This document shows positions 11,786 to 21,625 of a stretch of DNA of 64,000 nucleotides, piece after piece (the first letter of the stretch is position 1; every line of letters begins with the position of its first letter). The stretch comes from Platerodrilus igneus (taxonomy: Eukaryota > Arthropoda > Insecta > Coleoptera > Lycidae). The position numbers were made by a program, and so were the translations under genes. A model generated the notes under the pieces. That model saw nothing but the letters and a program-made list of their open reading frames with translations, was not told where the DNA came from and did not search any database. The stretch spans positions 248,001 to 312,000 of the forward strand of contig JARFIW010000108.1 of assembly GCA_036346225.1 (NCBI GenBank). The letters are read 5' to 3'.

Positions 11786-11832
<47 letters not shown>
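11780..11832. repeat. (TA)n microsatellite
   Basis: Nearly pure TA dinucleotide run, interrupted once by cac. Confidence 0.95.
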
Positions 11833-11836
<4 letters not shown>

Positions 11837-13904
11837 GTGGAAATTATAGGTTAAGAGGGATAAATAGATCAAGATAATAAATTTGTAATGACAGTGTATG
11901 TAGGAAATAGGAACAATCTATTTACGCGCCAAATTAATTAGTTTTGACAATGAAAACGGACGGATAATAGCATAATATTTTGTATTTATAAATCGGAATG
12001 TTAAATTTGCATGACGTGTAGAAACTTTGAGGTATGTGAAACTCAAGGATACACATAATTAGCTTTAATATGTTAAAAAAGTTGTAAATCAAGGGCATCA
12101 GATAATAAACAGTGCTTTTGGGTATATAAAATCAATAAAGTAAACGCATATTTTCATTTAACTAAACAAAACGTTCGTTAAATACAAATCCTAAGAAATT
12201 CTAAAACTTGGAAATACGAGTTTAAACGGACTGTTGCTTCATAGGAAACCAGACAAATAAATAAACAGGTTCAGGGAACTGAAATGAACGTTGGAATATA
12301 ATTCTGTAGAATTGTATTTAACGGTCGATGCAAAAGCTACTAAAACAATAAATAAGTTGAAAGCAGAGTGCGACGGAATATTCATAGTGTAAAGCAGACA
12401 GAGATCACATATAGCAGACGTTGGATAAAACACGCGTCTAAAGTACGCGACAGGTTTGGAGGTCAACCACAATATCGATTTTATGTTGCTTGAGTGGGAT
12501 TGTAAAAGAGACAACGAACATGGGTTAAACGAGGGAGATAGCTAAAGGCTGGACCTGAGAATGGAGGAAAGGTGTATGATTGGTCGAATGCTAGAAATTT
12601 TCAAGAACATTGCGACCGTTAAGCAGTTTTTAGAGTAGTGTAACGATGGAATGAGAATTCTCGGTTTTACAAGTCCGTTACGTGAAAATTTTTCAGAATT
12701 ATTTACGGTAGTGGAGCTTTTCGTTTGAAATAGGTTACAGGAGGTGTGGATTGACGATTATAAATACACAAGGAGACGAGATAAAGCTTTCTTACTTCGC
12801 TTATCTGTTTGACATTGCTTAGCTTGATTGTAACTTCCAAGTTTAAAAGTGTATAAAACGGTGTTAGTACAGTCCGTCAATAAGTAATTAAACGTGTGAA
12901 TTGCACGAGTGTGTGCTCGTTAGTAGACGGTGCTCTTACTACATTCAACAAAATAACGGAAGGATGTTACTAGGGTAAGCGAAATGAGAATTGTTTGGAA
13001 CGAGGATGCTTGAGGTTTGATAGTTACGGAAGGTGATTAAGCTTGGCCTAGACAATTATCAGGGTAGAAACACTGAAGGCGGCTGCAGAGAGTTGGATAG
13101 CGAGTGGAAATGGGTTTAATCTACGTATAACATAGAAGTGTATGGAAGCAACGACGAGGTTTTTTGGACAACATCTTCAGAGGTGATGATGAAAAAAACT
13201 TACTCCAGGTAACGAAATTAATTTCTATTGCTTTTGCTTGAACATTTTGTGCCGTTATTTTGTGCTTGAGTGGTTTGACACATTGGGGATGTATTTTATG
13301 ACCATAAAAACTCATTTAAAGGGTATATGTAGAAGACAATTTGTATTTTTTTTATTTAAAAGTGTAAATAAAAGACAAAATTTTTTATGTAAGGAGTAAA
13401 CGGGTCTTTAAGGTTGTTTTAAAAAAAGATGCGATGTATATAAGCATTTAGAGTAACTGGGTTTATACTGAGCTCACCATAGACCAGAATAAAAGTCAAT
13501 TTAGGGTTTCACGATGGGCCCATCTACTCGTATAAAATAAAACTGTTGAAATAAATTGAAATCATGAAATTTTAAAAGGTTTAAGATTTGAGATTGTAAT
13601 ATTTGATGAAGCTGTATATACGAATGTGTAAATATTTTCTTGGTAAAGGAAACTTTTAATTTGTATAAATAAAAGGTTGTATGTTTCGCTGCATTATTTA
13701 AATGGTAATTTTATTTGACGGTATATGTGAGAAAGAGCGAACATAGGATGGTAAGTATCTATCAAGAAGCAGATAGTAAAGCTAGTCGGGGTGTATAGAA
13801 ATAAAAAGGAGGCGTTCCAGAGGTATTGGAAGATTTTTTTTAAATTTTTTTAATTTTCCAAAAAATATTTAGGGAACTTATGCAGGAGCACCTAACAGAG
13901 AAAT

Positions 13905-14016
13905 CCACTGCAAATTTTATGACGGCTCAATTCGTGGAGCTCGATTGTTCTAGACAATCCACAGCAATTTTTATGTTGGCCAACGTGGGGCAAGAACGGT
14001 TTCTAGTTAACCACTG

Positions 14017-14018
<2 letters not shown>
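13905..14018 (+). repeat. Tandem LTR-edge plus primer-site-like units
   Basis: Two units of about 54 and 52 bp plus the start of a third, each beginning CCACTGCA or CCACAGCA (13905, 13959, 14011). Each then has an A/T spacer and a sequence like the tRNA-Lys primer site: gacggctcaattcgtggagc in unit 1 and ttggccaacgtggggc in unit 2. The orientation matches that of element 6. Confidence 0.6.

Positions 14019-14055
<37 letters not shown>
14019..14055. repeat. (TA)n microsatellite
   Basis: Pure AT run between two LTR-like edges. Confidence 0.95.
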
Positions 14056-14059
<4 letters not shown>

Positions 14060-16776
14060 ATGCAGTTTTCTTAAATACGCCGGGTCAATAATTTTGACTC
14101 CCACTGTTGGGTCGATAAAATGTTACGAGGTTTCCTCCTTTACTTGGGTCTGTTGACTCGAGCACCACTATTGGGCGTCATATGGTTACGCAATTTTGCT
14201 GGCTGAATCGTGCCCTACGAATTGGGTGTTATATTGTTATGAAGGCCCGGATGAATCGCGCCCCACAAATTGGGCGTTTTATGTTCTGATGCTTACCTCA
14301 GCTGCTCAGCGTGTACACCATAAATCTTGCGAATTCACCCAGGCTGTTGAAAATAAAGCTTCACCTAACTGCAACCTTGCTGCAATCTGAAAAATACTCC
14401 CTACAATCATATACAAAAAAACGCAATTACCAAAATTCATCACATTCTATTTACAGAAAAATTACTACTTCAAAAACTTTTTCAATTATAACTATATACA
14501 TAAAATTACATATTCTCGATTAAAAAACAATTCACTTTCAAAATGTGGTTAGATCAAAATTTTTTCATTATACAAATACTTTATTTAAAGTAAGCGGACT
14601 AACCTTATACCTGACTTTAATCTCTGTCTTAATATGAGCTCACAGTAAAACCCTTTTAAACATGTGTGCAAAATTATAGCACAGTAACCACAAAAGTCGC
14701 CTCTATTTTGTACATAAACAACGTTTATACAATTATTTTAAATATCCATCTTTACTTAAGCATATTCTTATTTAATTATAAAGTTCAATAAATTCTTCAG
14801 TTCATAAAATTCATAAAAATGCACTCCAAAAAGCACAAAATGTCAAAACACAAAATAAAATCAACAACAATGTTTTTATAAAATCGGTTACTTGGAAAAC
14901 AGCACACCGCATGTATCTGCAACCCAACCATTGAAGATGTTGCCTTGGACAATGACTATAAGTTATAAAACCACTTCCAGATGGAGTCACACCATTCCTG
15001 TCAGCACGCAGCTATCCAAATCTCTCCAACTAACCATCAATAATGCCTCCAAACTTTCAAACACCACTACTGTTCCATACACATCGGCAAACCACTACTC
15101 GATTCGTTAACAATCCTAATCCATCTTAGGATGCATTGCAAACCCCAATAATTAAAGTAAACTGTAGTCTATACTTACATAGCTTTGCTAAGCTTCGCTT
15201 TTATTTCTAAACGTACTTCAAGATTTTCAAAAGACAAGTATTACAGCACATCAACTTGTGTGTGTAATTATAAATAATAATTTCTTAAAAACACTGAATA
15301 ATATTGACTACTACTTATATTGCGGTCGATAACAAGCGAAGAAAAGAATAGAAGAAACTCTCACACCACCTCCTAGCGTTTATATAGATCCAAAAGTGCC
15401 CCACAATTTACCACCCCACATGAACTAGCTTTCTTGCAACACTTCTCAAAACTCAAAATCACAACCGAAACAAAATTCTAAAAATCCCAAGTTAGCCTTT
15501 AATAATTCAGGGTAATTTTATAAACAAACACCAACAGTTTTTAAAAATCCTGGAATCTTGGCCCTCGAACACAACAATTTATCGCAAAAATTACTTTTAA
15601 CCGTCCGTCCAACGGCTGTATGCTTCCGTGAAAATGAGCCTCAACTGAAATCAATTCTTATTAGATTCACGCCCCACATGTGAGACGAACCTAACCTGAT
15701 CTCTCTCTATTTTATAAACAAAAATTTTTACTCTCATGTTTCATTTACAAATCTCCCCATCACATATGTACCCTCTCTTAATCTTAAACTGTTGCGCGTC
15801 GCACTTTTACTTGTGAAGTTCAATTACTTTTTTTTGTTTCCCAAATGCACGCTAAATCAGTCGTTAAAACAATTCACCACTCTTAATCAATATAAACACT
15901 ACACCTGTCTTACTCTTATTAATACCCAATCAAATACGCTTTCTTCGTTCATCCTTAATAACTTGAATATAGCTTTCCTACCTTAATTCTTATCCCCCTT
16001 TAAAATCAATATCTTATACAAACATTTTCCATCTCCTTCCTACTTATAGCTTTGGATCTATCCTTGTTCCCTAGTTTACCCAACACCTAAAAATTTCATC
16101 TCCCTCGTTTATATGCTAAAACACTGTCTTTGTTTTCATATGGATCCCTGGCTCCTCTAACGCCCATTTCCATTCGTAGAAATTATTGATTTTATTTTGA
16201 GCTTGTTTACAACGCTCCTTGAAATAAAATCGTTACCCAGAACATACCTATCGTAGCCGTCGAGTTTTGTTTATTAAAAACACTCTCATACTCAGAAACT
16301 GTCTCTTTCTACCAAGCTCATATTTTTAAATGCTATCTTATGCTAAATTATCCCCTATAATATTTACATAAGCTACACAATACTAAATTAATGTTTCTGC
16401 TTCATTAAAATTATGCCCTTCAACTTATTGATTTTACGCTAACGTGAAACTAAAAAGCTTTTTGACTATTATACGCCGATTCTACTATAATTAAAGCTGC
16501 ATCCTTACACTGGACACTAATGAATTGATCATTATGATAAATATTTAACATTAATTGTTTCTACTCCCTAATATATTATGAAAATTCCGTGCAAATAAAG
16601 GCAAAGCTGAAATTGAAGTAAAATTAACTCTAAATTCCTACTCTAAACTAATTAATCGTTACACTAGATTTGTACGACACATATTTAACCTTTTAATAAA
16701 TGGTATTTACACACGCTAGCCTACTCCACATTGTCCTATGACCTATCTAACTAATTCTAACCTACAAATTACATCG

Positions 16777-16777
<1 letters not shown>
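14056..16777 (-). mobile_element. LTR-like block between (TA)n tracts, minus orientation
   Basis: About 2.7 kb without coding sequence, bounded on both sides by (TA)n. It begins TGTTATGCAG, followed by an array of four tRNA-Lys-like primer motifs on the minus strand (14088-14280). By analogy with the right LTR of element 5, this suggests the 5' (U5) edge of a minus-oriented LTR element. No internal protein region remains. It could be one large LTR or a deletion derivative. Confidence 0.4.
14088..14280 (-). repeat. Array of four tRNA-Lys 3'-end-like motifs
   Basis: Degenerate copies with ttggg cores at 14107, 14171, 14222 and 14270 (spacing 64, 51 and 48). The best copies read ctcgagcaccactattgggc and cgcgccccacaaattgggcg. 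They resemble the T-arm and acceptor end of an insect tRNA-Lys (gagccccacgttgggcgcca). Each copy is followed by an A/T-rich GTTA(C/T) edge. Confidence 0.6.

Positions 16778-16818
<41 letters not shown>
16778..16818. repeat. (TA)n microsatellite
   Basis: Pure AT run immediately before an LTR-like TGCTACG edge. Confidence 0.95.
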
Positions 16819-16820
<2 letters not shown>

Positions 16821-18624
16821 CTACGATATCGCCGCTTGCCAGATGTACAACGATCAATTGCCTGCTGATCGCCACCTCTCTGTGACTTTAAAATAATTTA
16901 GATTTAACACAATTAATTTTATGCCACAACTAGCTCAGTGATACCCCACAGAGAGTGAACGACAATATGATAACAGAATATTTTTACCCAATCCCATCTA
17001 ACACTCCATATACCTGAATAATGCAAGCAAAATTCACCAATATTCGTATAATAAGCGAAGAAAATTTACAATTTACAGAACTTTTAAATCAAAATAAATA
17101 TTCGTCTCAAATTTGTTCATTACGGAAATCATGACCCTTTTTACATCTTTTTTTCGTTTAAAGCCAGCAAAAAGGATTGTAATTTACCATGAATGTTTCG
17201 TTGAACATTCAAAGAACTATTCCCTTATAAAAAAAAGTACCTTTCCGTACCAATCAAAATTTTGTTGGCCTTTTACACAAATATCTAAATTACATGCAAT
17301 TATTAAGCTCATCAAATAATTGAAACAATAAAAGTAACATACTAAAAATTTAAAAGATAATTCTGACCTTATGTTCTGCTGTAACTTCTTATTAGAGCTT
17401 CTTGATTCAAATCGGTTGCTTGTTCTGTAGTTAACCCTCAGCTTGGCGTACTCCCTAATACTTCAAAAATGTTTATCAGCAACTTGGAGTTGTTTTTGAA
17501 GTACTAACCCTGTACTTCGAGTCGATTTGGTCTCGATTTTAGTTTCCTTACTTAGACGATTTTAATTTCCCATACTTAGAGTCGCTTTAATCTCGTACTT
17601 AGATGAACGTCATTATATAGTTCTCCGTAGAACCCTAAATAAATTGTAAAGATTTTGTTTAGATTAATTAAGTGTAGACTTACGTTTTATATTAACGACA
17701 AAGCTTTACACTCGTGCACTTTTATTATTTACCTCACTTGTAATTCTTAATTTTTATTGCTTGTCACTTTGATTAAATTGAAATTTATGTAATAATTTGG
17801 TTTCCACTGTTACAGTTTGCGCGTCGAATAAGGAATGCTCCCGCTTATCGGTTTCGGTCGGTTTTATAGACAACTTCGTCCCACGTGCTCCTATTGGATG
17901 ACCGTTTGCTATTCTCTTATTAGACCATGGCCAAGGCGTTGCGATTATGTACTATTTTTAACCTATTAAGTTTTATTCGGTGTTGCTTGTGATAAACGCT
18001 TAATTTAGTACTTAGACAAAAATTTTGTCTTATGGAATTTATCACCCAGTGGTATTTTGTACCTTTCGACTTGCACGTAGGCGTAATTTTTAGTCTCCAT
18101 ACCTTGTTTACTTAAGTTGGGTTTTGTTTAATGCGACAATTTCTACATTTCAAATGTCACGTACGCTTTTGCCTCAATATCTATTCCTTATTGCGTTATG
18201 AAATATGTTTGCTTTTCAAAAGTTTGTTTATTACAAATTGGTACAAATTATATGCGTTTTATTGACTTCTATTTCTTCCGCAAATGCATCGAGTTTGAAT
18301 AAATTTTCATTTCACGTTTATTTTACTTTAAATATGCCTAAATTGTATTTATTTTGATTTTATGAATGTTTTAAAATGGATTGGGTTGCGCCTGCAATTA
18401 TTTATCTTGATGTATGGGGTTAAGTTATTACTGAATGTGCTTCCTTTAATTAACTGTAGCTTGTTATTGATTTTATACAGGGTGATTCGTATTTGCTTTT
18501 GTATAATCAACGAATTATTTACATTTTATGATTTAAGCGTTTGGTTTTCTAGGTTTATATGATATTTACATAAAGTATTCCTCCCTTGTGACCGTATATA
18601 CCCTTAAATAACCCTATTATCATA

Positions 18625-18627
<3 letters not shown>
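16819..18627 (-). mobile_element. Solo-LTR-like block, same family as 59598-61229
   Basis: Starts TGCTACG and ends ttatcatagca, inserted in (TA)n on both sides. Read on the minus strand the left edge is TGCTATGATAATAG, identical to the edge of the block at 59598-61229. Both contain gtcacgtacg and end in a short pyrimidine-rich stretch (accctattatcatagca here, actctattatcatagca there). It is non-coding. The 1809-bp length is close to the 1.83-kb LTRs of element 5. Confidence 0.55.

Positions 18628-18667
<40 letters not shown>
18628..18667. repeat. (TA)n microsatellite
   Basis: AT run following the LTR-like block. Confidence 0.95.
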
Positions 18668-18670
<3 letters not shown>

Positions 18671-18700
18671 TGTTGATAATTTCTTGACCATCTGTAGTAC

Positions 18701-18873
18701 AATAATAATCAGCAGTTCCTGGATTTTGGTCATCAAAATAATATGTAATTTATAGGTACAATATCTTTTGTCAGTATAATAAAATAGTTAATAAAAATAT
18801 GGTATAAATTATATTGTACCTATAAATTACATATTATTTTGATGACCAAAATCCAGAAACTGCTGATTATTAT

Positions 18874-18874
<1 letters not shown>
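18701..18874. repeat. Foldback hairpin, 64-bp arms
   Basis: The left arm 18701-18764 is the reverse complement of 18811-18874 with a single mismatch (ttcctgg against the complement of ccagaaa). The loop is 46 bp. The right arm runs straight into (TA)n and the left arm lies close to another TA tract. It looks like a small foldback/MITE-type element. There is no coding capacity. Confidence 0.85.

Positions 18875-18875
<1 letters not shown>

Positions 18876-18924
<49 letters not shown>
18876..18924. repeat. (TA)n microsatellite
   Basis: AT run adjoining the foldback hairpin. Confidence 0.95.
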
Positions 18925-18928
<4 letters not shown>

Positions 18929-19644
18929 CAGATTCTACAATTGAATAAACTTATTGTGAATTTCAAACATAACAAGTAGTTCTTGATTAATAAAGTATTC
19001 TTTACAGTTTAAAAAAAATACTAAACAAACTGCACATAATTATACAATATTAATATCAGTAAATACCCACCGACATGCGTACTGTCTCTAATAAGAGAAA
19101 TTACTAGTCTATATGGTGATATTGTTACACCCAAGATTGATTTTACCATGTGCTAGTTAAAAAAATTAACTTAAGTAATTTAATTTTAAAATGTTAACAA
19201 AAAATGTACGTTTTTAATGCTGCTTTTGAAAGCCCAGTAAAATATTTACTACATAATCAATTTTGTACGTTAAAAGTACCGTATTTAAGTTCAACTTATC
19301 TTAATTCTGTTACTTTATGTTTATTTTTCAACTTTATATAAATTAATTAGTTATTGTTGGAAATTGTTAAAAACTATCTTATCTTGTATTATATGCCTTA
19401 ATTTTACTAATTACTCAAAAATTGGCAAAGTTGAGTCAATGGAATATGATAAAATTATCCAATTGGCTAATTTTAAGTGCTTTGTTGATTTTGTAATATT
19501 CAAGCTTCTACAATTAAATACCTGCTGCTTGTATATTTCTCCCTTATTGAGTTACATCCTGAATTCAAACTTGTATTTGTTTAAATTTAGTGATTGTTTA
19601 AACTATGCACAATAAATTTCTAGGATTAACTTTTAATAAGAAAT
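18925..19644. other. Non-coding region upstream of the methyltransferase gene
   Basis: AT-rich, with no ORF or repeat that I can support. It should contain the promoter of the downstream gene, but no core element stands out from the background. Confidence 0.4.
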
Positions 19645-20592
19645 ATGTGGTATGAAGACTTAACAGTTACAAAAATTAAGTTTATTCAAAAGCAGTTTTT
19701 ATGTTGTACGCCAATACCTAATATACAGTGGAATGTTAGTGCTCATAACCTCAATCTTAAATACTCCTTTTAATGTTTTTTGTTGAATTTTAGGATATCT
19801 TTGACAACTTTGAATGGGATTATCAAGAACGTCTGATAACTCAGACGGTTGATTTAAAACTAGTAACACAATGTCCTATTAAAGTCAGTTATCAGAAGAC
19901 CTTTTTAAAATTTATCATACAAGAACTTGAAAAGCGTGATGTTGGGATTCACGATCGTGTTTTTCGTGCATTCGGTCGGTTAGTGGGATGTGTTGACTCC
20001 GCACAGTGCTTTAAACATTATACACTGCCAAACGATGAAATCATTAGCTTAAACGAAAGTGCTAATATAATTTCCGAAGGCACGACTGGATTATGTAGTT
20101 GGCAGGTATTAATCAAATCGTTAAATTGAAACCACTCTGTGATTATTTGTTTTCAGGCATCTGCTACTCTCTCTGAGTGGTGTTTGGCCCATAAGAATTA
20201 CTTTGTCGGTAAAACTGTTTTAGAACTTGGCTCAGGCGTGGGATTAACAGGCATTACAATTGCCTTACGTTGTCAAATTAAGCAGATTTATCTTACAGAC
20301 TGCCACACTTCTGTTCTAAACAGGCTTACCGATAATGTCCAGCGAAATATTAGCACAAATGTTTCAAATGTACAAGTTCTAAAGTTATGTTGGGAAGATA
20401 TTTACGAAAGTACATGTAACGTAATCAGTCCAGATATTCTAATAGCATCAGATGTTGTATATGATTCGTCATTGTTTTTGCCGTTACTTAAAGTTGTGGC
20501 ATACTTTTTGAGTCGTTCGTATTCCAGTGAATTCATATTAGCATGCACTGTGCGTAACACTGATACATTGGACCAATTTTTGGAATTAATAG
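19645..20592 (+). CDS. EEF2KMT: EEF2KMT/FAM86-type protein-lysine methyltransferase (last exon missing)
   Basis: Family role: the FAM86 enzyme methylates a lysine of translation elongation factor 2 using S-adenosylmethionine, in the cytosol. Exons: 19645-19734 (starts MWYEDLTVTKIK), intron of 59 bp (gttagt..tttag), exon 19794-20105, intron of 51 bp (gtatta..ttcag), exon 20157-20592, then a strong donor gtaagt. Frames join in phase for 279 residues. The FAM86 signature TTGLCSWQASATLSEW spans the second junction. SAM-binding motif I is VLELGSGVGLTG (about 155-166), then TDCH (181-184), LCWED (211-215), ASDVVYD (231-237) and LACTVRNTDT. The family usually has about 40-50 more residues, and no exon encoding them is recognisable in the repeats that follow. 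The exon-1 donor is weaker than consensus and the start is inferred. The catalytic core carries no disruptions, so this may be a functional gene with a distant terminal exon, or a truncated one. Confidence 0.88.
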
Positions 20593-20799
20593 GTAAGTTT
20601 GACTTGCTTCGCTTTATATTGCTGTTAATACCGGCTATAGCAAGTCGTTCGTAATATTTATTGCATGTCTTTCTGAAATAACAGTGTCTGTGTGTGGGTG
20701 ATTTACAACTTTATAGAAATATTTTAACTAATGCTTAAGAATGCGCCATAGATTGGTATTGATGCACAGTAAAAATTATTTTGTGAAAACTTAAATTGA

Positions 20800-21065
20800 A
20801 ACAGATGCTTTTAGGGTACATATAGAAGTAGGAAGGCTACCCACCACATGCTCTAATTGAAATTTTTTGGGGATGATCTCTGGTATAAAGTTTATGCTAT
20901 ATGATGTTATAGCAACAAGATACCCAAAACTTAATTAAACTAAAATACCAATACATGTTTACAGTAAAAATTTCGACAACTAATAAATTATAACAGTAAC
21001 TAAAACACTAAACTTATAAGAAAATGACCAGATCACTATTCATTATTCATATTTATCACATTCTC
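20800..21065 (+). repeat. Dispersed repeat, end of a foldback element
   Basis: The part from about 20885 to 21065 matches 51588-51752 in the same orientation (for example taataaattat, cagtaactaaa and acttataagaaaatgac). The part at 20804-20882 matches 52320-52445 in inverted orientation (gcttttagggt, gctctaattgaaatt). Together these are two blocks of one longer element, also present at 51.6-52.4 kb. Confidence 0.65.
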
Positions 21066-21157
21066 TCTTAGTTGCAAGAAGCAAACATAATCGTCGAAGT
21101 ATTCAGGTGGCCAACGTACTCGCATAGAACACCTTACTTTGACTACCGGGGTAGGGG

Positions 21158-21468
21158 GGCTCCGTGGTGTAATTGGTTTGCGTGTGACTACTATGCCCAA
21201 GGTCCCGGGTTCAAATCCCGACACAGTCCGTTTGAAAAATGTTGGGCGAGCATTTTTCATAAAAATATACTCCCGTTCGGATGGGAGGTAAAATGGAGGT
21301 CCTGTGTGTGAGTGTTGTCATGCACGTTAAAGATCCCTACCTTGCTTGGAACAGCAAGGGTTCGGAAAAAATCCAAATTTCTAGGTAAGAAATAAACTCG
21401 CTTCCTGGCCAATGTAGTACCTTCAGGTAGAGCATTGGAAAATCACATGTAAGGTACGTCTTCTGCGC
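21158..21468 (+). mobile_element. tRNA-derived SINE, copy 1
   Basis: The tRNA-like head has a box A (tggtgtaattgg, about 21165-21176) and a box B (gggttcaaatccc, 21207-21219). The body contains gttgggcgagcatttttcat, cacgttaaagatccctacct and gtagagcattggaaaa. RNA polymerase III would transcribe it from the internal boxes. The head could be mistaken for a tRNA gene, but the shared body in four copies shows it is a SINE. Confidence 0.85.
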
Positions 21469-21625
21469 AGCTCCGTGGCATAGTTGGTATGTGTGTGATT
21501 ACTACGCCGAAGGTCCCAGGTTCAAATCTCGACACAATCCGTTTGAAAAATGTTAGGCGATCATTTTTCATAAAAATACACTTCGTTCGGATGGGAGGTA
21601 AGATGGAGGTTCCGCCATTTATAAC
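21469..21625 (+). mobile_element. tRNA-derived SINE, copy 2 (3'-truncated)
   Basis: Directly follows copy 1 in tandem. Box A-like tggcatagttgg (about 21476-21487) and box B-like aggttcaaatctc (21518-21530). The body matches copy 1 up to atggaggt and then diverges. Confidence 0.8.

Larger units (their letters stand above)
9321..14018 (+). mobile_element. Element 6: gypsy-type LTR retrotransposon remnant, plus strand
   Basis: Partial gag, protease and RT in order, followed by a purine-rich tract (aaaaggggagg near 11755-11765) and a 3' LTR-like region ending CCACTGCA at 14018, just before a (TA)n tract. The 5' LTR and the first half of gag are missing. Gag and RT are related to element 5 at 52.5-59.6 kb: both gags carry a QNI-containing block and an Arg/Asn-rich tail without a CCHC knuckle. 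RNase H and integrase are absent. Confidence 0.7.
11766..14018 (+). mobile_element. Probable 3' LTR of element 6
   Basis: Lies between the polypurine tract and a (TA)n microsatellite and has no ORFs of interest. The left edge is taken as TGTAG at about 11766 and is uncertain. A (TA)n tract at 11780-11832 lies inside it or marks the true edge (TGTCGTGG at 11833). The right edge CCACTGCA is the repeated end of tandem units that contain tRNA-Lys-like primer sequence (13905-14018). There is no second copy in the window to prove the limits. Confidence 0.45.

Noticed and set aside
21158..21230. A functional tRNA gene (box A and box B present)
   Set aside because: The same head with the same body occurs in other copies and one has a target duplication, so it is a tRNA-derived SINE. 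A cloverleaf with a proper acceptor stem is not evident.
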